NCBI GenBank assembly: GCA_902826095.1 | Contig: CADEDN010000001.1 | Span: forward strand, 248,001-312,000 | Reading direction: 5' to 3' | From: an uncultured Alphaproteobacteria bacterium | GTDB taxonomy: Bacteria; Pseudomonadota; Alphaproteobacteria; Caulobacterales; Parvularculaceae | Length of the DNA stretch: 64,000 nucleotides | Shown here: positions 1 to 6,577 of the stretch, piece after piece | Layout: each line of letters opens with the position of its first letter | Numbering within the stretch: position 1 is the first letter of the stretch | Position numbers and translations under genes: made by a program | The notes under the pieces: model-generated | Databases searched by the model: none | What the model was told of the DNA's origin: nothing | The model's input: only the letters and a program-made list of their open reading frames with translations

Positions 1-477
1 GCCGGGCTCGGCGACCGCATTCAGCGCCCGCAGCGCGTCTCCCGTCCCCCAGCCGCCAAGGCCGTAAGCCCTGACGCCGACGGACGGCGTCCACGCATCG
101 ACAAGATCGGCATAGGTCTCGCCGTTATTGACGAGCGATCCGCGCGTGAAGGAATCCCCGAACGCGGCGATCCGCGGCTCGCCGGTGTCGAAAAGATCCC
201 GGAAGCCGTCGGCGTTCGTCGCGTGAAAGTTCCATGCCTCCGCCGCGTGCTGGCGCTCGAAAAAGACAGCGTTCGGCGGCTCGGTGAATCCGAATTTCGC
301 CGACGGCGCGCGCGACGCCGAAACGGCGGAGCAAACGACCCGCTTGATCTCGCTGAACGGCTGCAGCACCGGAAACAGGCGAAGCGTCGCCTCCGCCAAC
401 AGGAGGCCGGCGCCGAGCGATGCGGCGATCAAGGTTGCGACCATGACGCGTTCGCGTTTTTTGGAGGCGGCGGTCAT
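1..477 (-). CDS. SGNH/GDSL-type hydrolase-like protein, partial (3' end outside window)
   Basis: Only the first 159 codons are present; the frame is open to the window edge. Residues 11-32 form a hydrophobic signal anchor, so the product is probably membrane-attached and periplasmic. Residues 104-112 read AAFGDSFTR, a GDS block with the serine expected for the SGNH esterase/acetylhydrolase superfamily, preceded by an N-A-D-G-F-R-D segment common in such proteins from polysaccharide-modifying loci. The catalytic Asp/His would lie outside the window. No Shine-Dalgarno is visible: the ATG is preceded by CCC heptads. Substrate unknown. Confidence 0.6.
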   Translation of the reverse strand, partial: MTAASKKRERVMVATLIAASLGAGLLLAEATLRLFPVLQPFSEIKRVVCSAVSASRAPSAKFGFTEPPNAVFFERQHAAEAWNFHATNADGFRDLFDTGEPRIAAFGDSFTRGSLVNNGETYADLVDAWTPSVGVRAYGLGGWGTGDALRALNAVAEPG

Positions 478-481
478 CGGA

Positions 482-509
482 GGGACTTGGGATTAGGGAT
501 TAGGGATTT
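482..509. repeat. Heptad array H1 (solo arm, GGG every 7 nt)
   Basis: Four GGG triplets at 482-484, 489-491, 496-498 and 503-505 are separated by ACTT, ATTA and ATTA, giving period 7 and a formal G-quadruplex motif on the + strand. It begins 5 nt from the ATG of the leftward SGNH gene, so that gene's leader carries the C-rich complement. No complementary partner arm is seen between 510 and 856, unlike the other arrays in this window. Confidence 0.75.
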
Positions 510-856
510 GTCCATTCTTCCCCCGCTTGCGGGGGCCCTATCCGCGCGTCCTGACCTCGCGGATGGAGCGCGCGCCCTCAGTCGCTGCGCGACAACTCCC
601 CCGTAAACGCAGGGCGATCGCATTTGGTGCGCCACCCTCTCCCGCTTGCGGGAGAGGGCAGGGTGAGGGGTTGTCTGAACGAGGGATTCCCTTCGTTGAC
701 GCCCCCTCACCCCCGGCCCCTCTCCCGCAAGCGGGAGAGGGGGGAAGGCATTGCAGCGCCATATGCGATCGCCATGCCCGTAAACGGGGGAGCAAAGGGC
801 GATCTTTTTCGCATCCTGCGCATCGCTCCGGCCGGGCTGACACTTTCCTGCCGCCA
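510..856. repeat. Gene-free stretch with CTCCCGC-type palindromic repeats
   Basis: No supported gene lies here. It holds a short palindrome at 519-537 (CCCCCGC TTG CGGGGG) and a larger composite element at 634-744: two palindromes of CCCTCTCCCGC/GCGGGAGAGGG type flank a 50-nt spacer whose ends are also complementary (CAGGGTGAGGGG against CCCCTCACCC). Such elements can fold as RNA and are common intergenic repeats in alphaproteobacteria. It lies downstream of cysD and could act as a transcript 3' structure; no T-tract terminator is present. Confidence 0.6.
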
Positions 857-2044
857 TCAAAAATACCCCTCCTGCTTCTTCTTTTCCATCGAAGCGGACT
901 GGTCGTGGTCGATGACCCGGCCTTGCCGCTCGGATGTCGTTGTCAGCAGCATCTCCTGAATGACTTCGGGGAGCGTAGTCGCGCTCGACCGCACGGCGCC
1001 GGTCAGCGGGTAGCAGCCGAGCGTGCGGAAGCGGACAACTTCCATCTTCGGCTTTTCGCCGTTTCTGAGCGGCATTCGCTCGTCGTCGACCATGATCAGC
1101 GCGCCGTCGCGCTCGACGACCGGGCGCTCTTTCGCGAAATAGAGCGACGGGATCGGAATGTTCTCGCGATAAATATATTGCCAGATGTCGAGTTCGGTCC
1201 AGTTCGAGATCGGGAAGACGCGGATCGACTCGCCCTTCATGATGCGCGTGTTGTAGATCGACCAGAGCTCCGGGCGCTGATTTTTCGGGTCCCAGCGATG
1301 CTGCGCGGAGCGGAACGAGAAAATGCGCTCTTTCGCGCGCGATTTCTCCTCGTCCCGGCGCGCGCCGCCGAAGGCGACGTCGAATTTGTATTTGTCGAGC
1401 GCCTGTTTCAGCCCTTGTGTCTTCATCACGTCGGTGTGGATCGCCGAACCGTGCGTGAAGGGGCCGACGCCTTGCCTGAGCCCTTCCTCGTTCACATGAA
1501 CGATGAGGTCGAAGCCGAGCTCTTTCGCGATCCTGTCGCGATGCGCGTACATGTCCTTGAACTTCCAGGTGGTGTCGACATGCATCAGCGGGAAGGGCGG
1601 GCGCGAGGGATGAAACGCCTTTGACGCAAGATGCAGCATCACCGACGAGTCCTTGCCGATCGAATAGAGCATGACCGGGTTTTCCGCTTCCGCCGCGACC
1701 TCGCGCATGATGTGGATCGCTTCGGCTTCAAGCCGGTCGAGATGCGACATCGTCGGCGGGGAGGGGCTCGCGGCGCGCCCATATTCGCCGTTGACCGGCG
1801 GCGGCGCGAATTTCCGCTCAAGGTCCGCCGGCAGGCGGTCCTCGTCCGGGTTCCGCCCGCGTTCGAGCGCGGCAAGGCGGGTCAGCGCCAAATCCATGGT
1901 CTTCAAGGTGAGCTGGCCGCCGGCCTTCAGGCGGGCGAGCCCCTTCCCATCATTGAGCAGCTTGCGGGAGATGGTCGACAGCGAGAGACTTTCGCGTTCG
2001 GCCAGCGATTCCGCCCGTTTCATCAGCTCGTTGATGGTCGACAT
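857..2044 (-). CDS. cysD: Sulfate adenylyltransferase subunit 2 with N-terminal HTH-like extension
   Basis: The C-terminal 297 residues (from an internal Met at 1750) are a full-length CysD: a PP-loop SIGKDSS, then the [14 protein letters not shown] and TLGCYPLT blocks. CysD with the GTPase CysN makes adenosine 5'-phosphosulfate from ATP and sulfate. The start at 2044 gives a further 98 residues: a helical segment ([20 protein letters not shown]) like the small lambda-repressor-type domains of alphaproteobacterial regulators, then a Pro-rich linker. The promoter at 2071-2099 places the transcript start upstream of 2044 and excludes the longer ATG at 2086. No ribosome site stands out before 1750, favouring a true fusion. 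No cysN follows; the next gene is an SGNH protein. Confidence 0.88.
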   Translation of the reverse strand: MSTINELMKRAESLAERESLSLSTISRKLLNDGKGLARLKAGGQLTLKTMDLALTRLAALERGRNPDEDRLPADLERKFAPPPVNGEYGRAASPSPPTMSHLDRLEAEAIHIMREVAAEAENPVMLYSIGKDSSVMLHLASKAFHPSRPPFPLMHVDTTWKFKDMYAHRDRIAKELGFDLIVHVNEEGLRQGVGPFTHGSAIHTDVMKTQGLKQALDKYKFDVAFGGARRDEEKSRAKERIFSFRSAQHRWDPKNQRPELWSIYNTRIMKGESIRVFPISNWTELDIWQYIYRENIPIPSLYFAKERPVVERDGALIMVDDERMPLRNGEKPKMEVVRFRTLGCYPLTGAVRSSATTLPEVIQEMLLTTTSERQGRVIDHDQSASMEKKKQEGYF

Positions 2045-2070
2045 CAGGATGCATCCCACGTTTTGAGGGT

Positions 2071-2099
2071 CATATAGCGGCAGCATGTGTGGGAGTCAA
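2071..2099 (-). promoter_or_regulatory. Sigma70-type promoter of cysD
   Basis: On the minus strand TTGACT (2094-2099), a 17-nt spacer and TATATG (2071-2076) make a near-consensus promoter. Transcription would start near 2064, 20 nt before the ATG at 2044. The two hexamers and the spacer length are identical to those before the Phd antitoxin gene. This supports translation of the N-terminal domain of the cysD fusion. Confidence 0.55.
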
Positions 2100-2125
2100 G
2101 GGGGTTTTCGAAAAAATGTGGGATA

Positions 2126-2141
2126 TGTTCCACGTGAAACA
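2126..2141. other. parS: parS-like ParB-binding site
   Basis: TGTTCCACGTGAAACA is a 16-bp near-perfect palindrome with one change from the widespread chromosomal parS consensus TGTTTCACGTGAAACA. ParB spreads from parS to organise origin-proximal DNA. It sits in the intergenic region between cysD and the GbsR-type gene, upstream of both. No second copy was found in the window. Function is inferred from sequence only. Confidence 0.72.
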
Positions 2142-2172
2142 TTGTGGGCCGCCGAGAATCCCACAAGTAACT

Positions 2173-2299
2173 GTCATCCCGTGCGCGCTGCAGCGCGCAG
2201 CGCTGCTGCGCAGACACGGGACCCCATGCAGCCGAGGCGCTCCAATCTCACGGGGTCCCGGCGCTGCGCGCCGCTTCGTGACGCTCCGGCCGGGATGAC
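2173..2299. repeat. Intergenic GTCATCCCG/CGGGATGAC repeat, copy B1
   Basis: Begins GTCATCCCG and ends CGGGATGAC, with internal palindromes (GCGCGCTGCAGCGCGC and others). Its left part, through CAGACACGGGA, matches the reverse complement of the copy near 50.4 kb, so both belong to one subfamily. It lies in the leader region of the GbsR-type gene and argues against using start codons upstream of it. Confidence 0.75.
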
Positions 2300-2340
2300 G
2301 CTTGTGGAAAAAATTGTCATTCCGCCCCTTGCGGATGCGA

Positions 2341-2379
2341 CCGATATTTCCGATATTTCTGTTATGACAGAAATTACGG
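2341..2379. promoter_or_regulatory. Candidate autoregulatory operator overlapping the GbsR-type start codon
   Basis: Two tandem CCGATATTT units (2341-2349, 2350-2358) run into a 30-bp imperfect palindrome at 2350-2379 whose core is TTTCTG (2356-2361) and CAGAAA (2368-2373). The ATG at 2364 lies in the centre of the palindrome. MarR/GbsR dimers commonly bind palindromes at their own promoters, so autorepression is a reasonable inference. Confidence 0.45.
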
Positions 2380-2939
2380 AAAAGCCCGTCACCCTGACCC
2401 CGGCGATCCGGCGCTTCATTCTGCATTGGGGCGATATGGGCCAGACTTGGGGCGTCAGCCGCTCGGTCGCGCAGATCCACGCGCTGCTCTTCGTTGCGGC
2501 GCGGCCGATGAACGCCGAAGAGATCGCCGACGCGCTGATGCTGGCGCGCTCCAATGTGTCGACATCAATCCGTGACCTGACGAATTGGGGGCTGGCGAGG
2601 CGCGCGCCAATGTTCGGTGATCGTCGGGATTTCTTCGAGGCGGACGGCGATGTCTGGGAAATGGCGTCGAAGATCGTCGCGATCAGGAAGGCGCGCGAGA
2701 TCGATCCGGCGGCGGAGGTTCTGAAATCCTGCCTTGAAGACGCCGCGCACGATCCGGCGGCGGCGCCGGAAGCGGTTCGCCGCCTCACCGAGATGAAAGC
2801 GCTGATCGATCTCCTCAACAATTGGTATGAGCAGATGAACCGCGTGCCGAAATCGCAATTGCTGCCGCTGATCAAACTCGGCTCGAAAGCGGTGGAGCTG
2901 TTGTCGCCGTTTTTGAAAAAGAAGGATGGGAGGCAGTAG
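2364..2939 (+). CDS. GbsR/MarR-family transcriptional regulator
   Basis: A 191-residue protein with an N-terminal winged-helix region: ARPMNAEEIADALMLARSNV is the typical helix-turn-helix, followed by the LTNWGLARR and GDRRDFFEA wing. A C-terminal helical part (about 95-165) would support dimerisation. GbsR-like repressors control osmolyte or exporter genes in other bacteria; the target here is unknown. The start at 2364 was chosen because upstream in-frame Met codons fall in repeat B1. The stop codon lies inside heptad array H2, and the rightward DUF3429 and DUF393 genes follow. Confidence 0.85.
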   Translation: MTEITEKPVTLTPAIRRFILHWGDMGQTWGVSRSVAQIHALLFVAARPMNAEEIADALMLARSNVSTSIRDLTNWGLARRAPMFGDRRDFFEADGDVWEMASKIVAIRKAREIDPAAEVLKSCLEDAAHDPAAAPEAVRRLTEMKALIDLLNNWYEQMNRVPKSQLLPLIKLGSKAVELLSPFLKKKDGRQ

Positions 2940-3050
2940 GCAATGGGCAATGGGCAATAGGCAGCCTGCGGCGCAAAAAGCCGCAATTTTCAGGCCGATC
3001 CGATTTCTGCTTCCCATTGCCCGTTGCCTATTGCCCATTGCCCATTGCTC
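2931..3050. repeat. Heptad inverted-repeat pair H2
   Basis: Left arm 2931-2964 is built of heptads AGGCAGT, AGGCAAT, GGGCAAT, GGGCAAT, AGGCAGC; right arm 3011-3050 is the C-rich complement. Positions 2941-2960 and 3028-3047 are a perfect 20-bp inverted repeat around a 67-nt centre. The left arm contains the stop codon of the GbsR-type gene, and the right arm ends 16 nt before the next ATG, just before its ribosome site. RNA from here would fold into a long hairpin. Confidence 0.85.
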
Positions 3051-3066
3051 AGAGAAGGAGGCGCAT

Positions 3067-3687
3067 ATGACCCACGCAGACATCCTTGAACTCTCCCGCC
3101 GCCAGCCGCGCCGCATCCTTCGAGACGCGATTCGCGCTCCTCAGGATGAAGACGATTTCGGCTTCCATCGGGCAATTCCTCATCTTGAGGAGCGGCCCGC
3201 TTGGGCCGCGTCGCGAAGGATGGACGATAAAGCCGCGCCGCCATTGGCCAACCCGATGACCGGCGCTGCAAGTTTTCTCGCCTATCTCGGCGCCGCGCCC
3301 TTGCTCGCCGCCGCGATCCTTATGATCGCCGAACCTGAAAGCGCCGCCGCCGAACAATTTCTTGTCCTTTACGGCGCCGCGCTTCTCATTTTCTTCGGCG
3401 GCGTGCGCTGGGGCGTCGCCGTCATGAAGCAGAAGGGGCCGACGATGCGCGCGCTTCTCGGCGCCGCCTTGCCGATGCTCGCCGCGCTGCCGCTCCTCCT
3501 GCCCGGCGAGCCTTTTGGAAAAATGCCGATCATCATGGCGCTGATGATTGTGCTTCTCGTCGACGACCTCGGCGCCACGCGCCGCGGCGACGGCGCGCCA
3601 GCCTGGTATCTCGGCGTCCGCGTTCCGCTGACGGTGCTGATCGAGGTCGCGTTCATGGTGGCGCTCGCGGCGGGTATGAGGGGGTGA
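3067..3687 (+). CDS. DUF3429 family membrane protein
   Basis: A 206-residue protein; the ATG at 3067 has an excellent ribosome site (AGAAGGAGG, 6 nt upstream). From about residue 60 it has four to five hydrophobic segments with GAALLIFFGGVRWGVAV, typical of DUF3429 inner-membrane proteins of unknown function. Residues of about 17-52 are encoded by repeat A1, which reads through in frame, so the natural N-terminus may be shorter (MDDKAAPP, at 3222). It overlaps the alternative GTG start of the next gene, suggesting cotranscription with the DUF393 gene. Confidence 0.8.
   Translation: MTHADILELSRRQPRRILRDAIRAPQDEDDFGFHRAIPHLEERPAWAASRRMDDKAAPPLANPMTGAASFLAYLGAAPLLAAAILMIAEPESAAAEQFLVLYGAALLIFFGGVRWGVAVMKQKGPTMRALLGAALPMLAALPLLLPGEPFGKMPIIMALMIVLLVDDLGATRRGDGAPAWYLGVRVPLTVLIEVAFMVALAAGMRG
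3112..3222. repeat. CATCCTTCG-type repeat A1, inside the DUF3429 reading frame
   Basis: Runs from CGCATCCTTCGAGACGCG to CGTCGCGAAGGATG, with inner complementary parts CTCCTCAGGATGA and TCATCTTGAGGAG. The 111-nt span keeps the frame open, adding about 37 codons after codon 15 of the DUF3429 gene. A second full copy lies at 6466-6577 and a half copy at 47644-47688. Confidence 0.8.
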
Positions 3688-3689
3688 CG

Positions 3690-4145
3690 ATGGCGAAGCC
3701 GGCGCCCTATTCCTACCGCGACGATCCGCGCGTTCCGTCCTTCGACGACAGCGAGCCGCTGATCGTGTTCGACGGAGGGTGCGTTCTTTGCGCCGCCGGC
3801 GTTCAGTGGATGGCGAAGCGCGATCCGAAGGGGCGCGCGCGCTTCATCGCAATCGAGGCGCCGCTGGCGCGGGCGCTCTACGAACATTACGCGCTTGATC
3901 CGGTCCGATTCGACACCTTCATGGTGCTGACGAACGGCGTCGCGCGTCTTCGCTGGCAAGGGCTCCTCGCGGCGGGGCGGACGATGCCGGCGCCGTGGTC
4001 GATCGCGGCTCTGCTCGGCCGCCTCATTCCCGACGCGATCGGCGACCGGCTTTACGATTTCATCCAGAAAAACCGCATCGCCTGGTTCGGCGCCCGCAAG
4101 TCCTGCCTTGTTCCGGACGGCGCCTTGCGGGAGCGGTTTCTTTAG
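3690..4145 (+). CDS. DUF393 thiol-disulfide oxidoreductase family protein
   Basis: A 151-residue protein with the DxxCxxC signature near residues 30-38 (FDGGCVLCAAG), the DCC motif of the DUF393/YuxK family, predicted thioredoxin-fold thiol oxidoreductases. The C-terminal ending IAWFGARKSCLVPDG is typical and carries another Cys. A GTG at 3684 is an alternative start overlapping the previous stop. The physiological substrate is unknown. Confidence 0.85.
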   Translation: MAKPAPYSYRDDPRVPSFDDSEPLIVFDGGCVLCAAGVQWMAKRDPKGRARFIAIEAPLARALYEHYALDPVRFDTFMVLTNGVARLRWQGLLAAGRTMPAPWSIAALLGRLIPDAIGDRLYDFIQKNRIAWFGARKSCLVPDGALRERFL

Positions 4146-4209
4146 GCGTTAACCGACAAGACGCGACCGCGCGTGCTAGGCTCGCGCCGCTGACGGGAGG
4201 GCGACGCCG

Positions 4210-4371
4210 ATGATGCGCTGGGTCTTGTTTTTCGCCGTGATCATTCTCGCCGGGGCGGCGGTCACCGCGCTGTGGGCGGGGTGGAGCGCGGATTTGCTGA
4301 AGGCGGTCGTCACTTTCGCTGTCGTCGCGATTGCTTTCGTCGCCCTTTACGCGCTCAACCGGAAGGTCTGA
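4210..4371 (+). CDS. Small membrane protein, 53 aa
   Basis: ATG 4210 to TGA 4371 encodes two hydrophobic helices (LFFAVIILAGAAVTALWAGW and AVVTFAVVAIAFVALYAL) separated by a short polar turn, ending NRKV. A ribosome site (GGGAGG) lies 11 nt before the start, and a GCTAGGCT element resembling the alphaproteobacterial GCTANAWC -10 lies near 4175. No family recognised; probably an inner-membrane hairpin protein. Confidence 0.6.
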   Translation: MMRWVLFFAVIILAGAAVTALWAGWSADLLKAVVTFAVVAIAFVALYALNRKV

Positions 4372-4375
4372 ATTC

Positions 4376-4418
4376 TTGACTTGACCACATGGTCAGACTA
4401 TATGGTCAGGCATGACCA
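4376..4418 (+). promoter_or_regulatory. Promoter and double operator of phd-vapC
   Basis: TTGACT (4376-4381), a 17-nt spacer and TATATG (4399-4404) precede the ATG at 4412 by only 7 nt, so the transcript is probably nearly leaderless. A palindrome TGACCA-CA-TGGTCA (4382-4395) fills the spacer, and a second, TGGTCA-GGCA-TGACCA (4403-4418), overlaps the -10 and start codon. Antitoxin or toxin-antitoxin binding at both would block transcription, as in other type II modules. Confidence 0.7.
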
Positions 4419-4672
4419 TTCAGGTGAACATTGCCGAGGCCAAGGCCAAGCTTTCCGCCCTCATTGAAGCGGCCGAGCGCGGCGAGGAAGTCATCATCGC
4501 CCGCAATGGCCAGCCGGTGGCGCGAATGAGCGCGTTGGCGCCGAAGCGAACGATCCGATTCGGCGTCCTTAAAGATTACGGCTGGACCCAGGAGACGCCA
4601 TTTGAAGTTTTCGCGCCGGAACCGGATGAGGCGATCGACGCGCCGCTGATTCCGGGCGACCCCGACAGCTGA
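4412..4672 (+). CDS. Phd/YefM-family antitoxin
   Basis: An 86-residue antitoxin. N-terminal IQVNIAEAKAKLSALIEAA and EEVIIARNGQPVARMSAL is the Phd/YefM DNA-binding and dimerisation fold; the acidic, Pro-rich C-terminus is the toxin-neutralising tail. Seven bases separate it from the PIN toxin, so the pair is one operon. It most likely represses the double palindrome overlapping its own start codon. Confidence 0.9.
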   Translation: MTIQVNIAEAKAKLSALIEAAERGEEVIIARNGQPVARMSALAPKRTIRFGVLKDYGWTQETPFEVFAPEPDEAIDAPLIPGDPDS

Positions 4673-4679
4673 CCCTTGC

Positions 4680-5057
4680 ATGGGATGCATTCTCGACACC
4701 CACGCGCTGTTGTGGAGTCTTGAGGACTCCCCGCTGCTGACCCAATCGGCGCGCGTCATGATCGCTCAAAACGCGGGCGACGCGTATTTCAGCGCGGCGT
4801 CCGTGTACGAACTGGAATTCAAATCGACCCTCGGCAAATTGCCGCCCTGGCCAAAGCGCGTATCGACGCTCGCCGTCGCCGCCGGCTTTTTCGCATTGCC
4901 GATTTCCCTGGAGGACGCCGAAGCGGCGGCGCGATTGCCATTGATCGGTCGCGACCCGTGGGATCGGCTGATCGCGGCGCAAGCCATTCGGTCGGGACTG
5001 ACGGTCATCACGAGGGATGAGAGCATTGCAAAATTCGGCGCCGCGGTTTTCTGGTGA
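4680..5057 (+). CDS. vapC: PIN-domain toxin, VapC family
   Basis: 125 residues with the PIN ribonuclease acid residues in order: LDTHALLW (Asp 6), SVYELEFK (Glu near 41), GRDPWDRLIAAQA (Asp near 95) and ITRDESI (Asp near 115). VapC toxins are Mg-dependent endoribonucleases that cut tRNA or rRNA and are held inactive by the partner antitoxin, here the Phd-type protein encoded 7 nt upstream. The target RNA cannot be told from sequence. Confidence 0.9.
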   Translation: MGCILDTHALLWSLEDSPLLTQSARVMIAQNAGDAYFSAASVYELEFKSTLGKLPPWPKRVSTLAVAAGFFALPISLEDAEAAARLPLIGRDPWDRLIAAQAIRSGLTVITRDESIAKFGAAVFW

Positions 5058-5069
5058 CGCGGCCCTGCG

Positions 5070-5828
5070 ATGATTCTTGAACCCTTTGAACTCGCGATCC
5101 TCGCCTTCGCCGGATTCGCGTCGGGCTGGATCAACGTGATCGCCGGCGGCGGCTCGCTGCTGACCGTGCCGGTGATGGTGTTCATGGGGATGCCGGGGCC
5201 GGTCGCCAACGGCGCCAATCGCATCGCGATCATCGTGCAGTCGCTGAGCGCGATCGCCTCTTTCCGATCCAAAGGGTTCTCGGACTTCCGTCTGTCGGCG
5301 ACGCTCGCCGCCGCGGCGTCGGTCGGCGCCTTTTTCGGGGCGCAGATCGGCGTTTCGCTCGACGGCGTCTGGTTCAACCGCACCGTCGCGGCGGTGATGA
5401 TCGCGGTCATGATCCTGATGGCGACGGGAGAAGACAAATCAAGACCCAGACCCGAGGCGGCGTCGACAGCGAAAAACCTCGCCCTCGGGCACATTTTGAT
5501 GGTCGGCGCCGGTTTTTGGGGCGGCTTCATCCAGATCGGCGTCGGCTTTCTCATCATGCCTATTCTCTATCGCGTGATGGGATTGGATCTCGTGCGCGTC
5601 AACATGCACAAGGTCTTCATCGCGCTCGTGTACACGCTCGTCGCGTTTCTCGTCTTCGCGTCGAAAGTCGCGATCCTGTGGGAGGCGGGCGCGGCCTTGG
5701 CCCTCGGAACCGCGTTCGGCGGCTGGATGGGCGCGCATGCGACGATTACGAAGGGCGAAAAACTCATCAAGCGCGCGCTCTTTGCGGTGCTGGCCGCGAT
5801 GGCGGTGAAGCTGTTGTTCTTTCCCTGA
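5070..5828 (+). CDS. TSUP (TauE/SafE) family membrane transporter
   Basis: 252 residues, mostly hydrophobic, with two halves: SGWINVIAGGGSLLTVPVM near the N-terminus and GFWGGFIQIGVGFLIMPILY in the middle, the paired glycine-rich loops of the TauE/SafE family. These proteins export sulfite, sulfoacetate or related anions. The ligand is unknown; the orphan cysD 3 kb away is only a weak hint towards sulfur. It starts 12 nt after vapC, but a functional tie to the toxin module is unlikely. Confidence 0.85.
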   Translation: MILEPFELAILAFAGFASGWINVIAGGGSLLTVPVMVFMGMPGPVANGANRIAIIVQSLSAIASFRSKGFSDFRLSATLAAAASVGAFFGAQIGVSLDGVWFNRTVAAVMIAVMILMATGEDKSRPRPEAASTAKNLALGHILMVGAGFWGGFIQIGVGFLIMPILYRVMGLDLVRVNMHKVFIALVYTLVAFLVFASKVAILWEAGAALALGTAFGGWMGAHATITKGEKLIKRALFAVLAAMAVKLLFFP

Positions 5829-5890
5829 CCGCTTTATTGAAACGCGGGACGAACCCGCGCACATTGTTTCATTCAAGGCGGGAGGCTCCA

Positions 5891-6448
5891 TTGAACGCAG
5901 CCATTTATTTCATCGCCGCGGTCGCCCTCATCGCGATCGTCGTCGCCGTTCTCTATAACCAACTCGTCGGCAAGCGGCAGCTTGCGCGCAATGGCTGGTC
6001 CGACATCGACGTGCAGCTCAAACGCCGCGCCGATCTGATTCCGCAATTGGTGACGACCGTCAAAGGCTACGCCGCGCATGAGCGTTCGCTGTTCGAGGAA
6101 ATCGCCGAGAAGCGGAGCGCCGCCCTCGCCGCGGGCGACGATCCCGAAAGGCGCGCCGCCGCGGAAGGCGCGCTGGCGCGCCCGGTCAATCGCATGGTCG
6201 CGCTCGCCGAGGCCTATCCCGATCTCAAGGCGAACCAGAACTTTCTCGACCTGCAGCGTCAGCTCGCCGAAACGGAGGACAAGATTGAAATGGCGCGGCG
6301 CTTTTACAACGGCGCGGTGCGCGAATTGAACATTCTCGTCCATTCGGTCCCGTCGAATGTCGTCGCCGGCGCTTTCGGCTTCAAGGAGAGCGCCTATTTC
6401 GAGATCGCCGACGGCGAGCGGGCGGTTCCGAAGGTTGAGACGCGATGA
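5891..6448 (+). CDS. lemA: LemA family protein
   Basis: 185 residues: one N-terminal membrane helix (ALIAIVVAVLYNQLVGKRQ), then an all-alpha LemA domain with NGWSDIDVQLKRRADLIPQL, YPDLKANQNFLDLQRQLAET and RRFYNGAVRELN, all hallmark segments. The start is TTG at 5891, 6 nt after GGGAGG; no ATG precedes it with a ribosome site. LemA genes often pair with a DUF2207 membrane protein, as here: the stop overlaps an ATGA that may couple translation. Biochemical role not established. Confidence 0.93.
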   Translation: MNAAIYFIAAVALIAIVVAVLYNQLVGKRQLARNGWSDIDVQLKRRADLIPQLVTTVKGYAAHERSLFEEIAEKRSAALAAGDDPERRAAAEGALARPVNRMVALAEAYPDLKANQNFLDLQRQLAETEDKIEMARRFYNGAVRELNILVHSVPSNVVAGAFGFKESAYFEIADGERAVPKVETR

Positions 6449-6465
6449 GCGACATGCGCGGCGCC

Positions 6466-6577
6466 GCATCCTTCGCGACGCGATGCTTCGCATCGCTCCT
6501 CAGGATGAGGACAGAGCTTGTTTCAATGATAACCGCCCTCATCCTGAGGAGGCGCGGAGCGCCGTCTCGAAGGATGC
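6466..6577. repeat. CATCCTTCG-type repeat A2 at the lemA/DUF2207 junction
   Basis: Runs from GCATCCTTCGCGACG to GTCTCGAAGGATGC with inner CTCCTCAGGATGAGG and CCTCATCCTGAGGAG. Its last three-base ATG (6574) supplies the likely functional start codon of the DUF2207 protein. The frame is open through the whole repeat from the ATGA at 6445. Confidence 0.82.

Noticed and set aside
527-1624. Long + strand frame of 365 codons
   Set aside because: It runs through intergenic repeats and then antisense to cysD, with Arg-rich composition typical of a GC-rich shadow frame.
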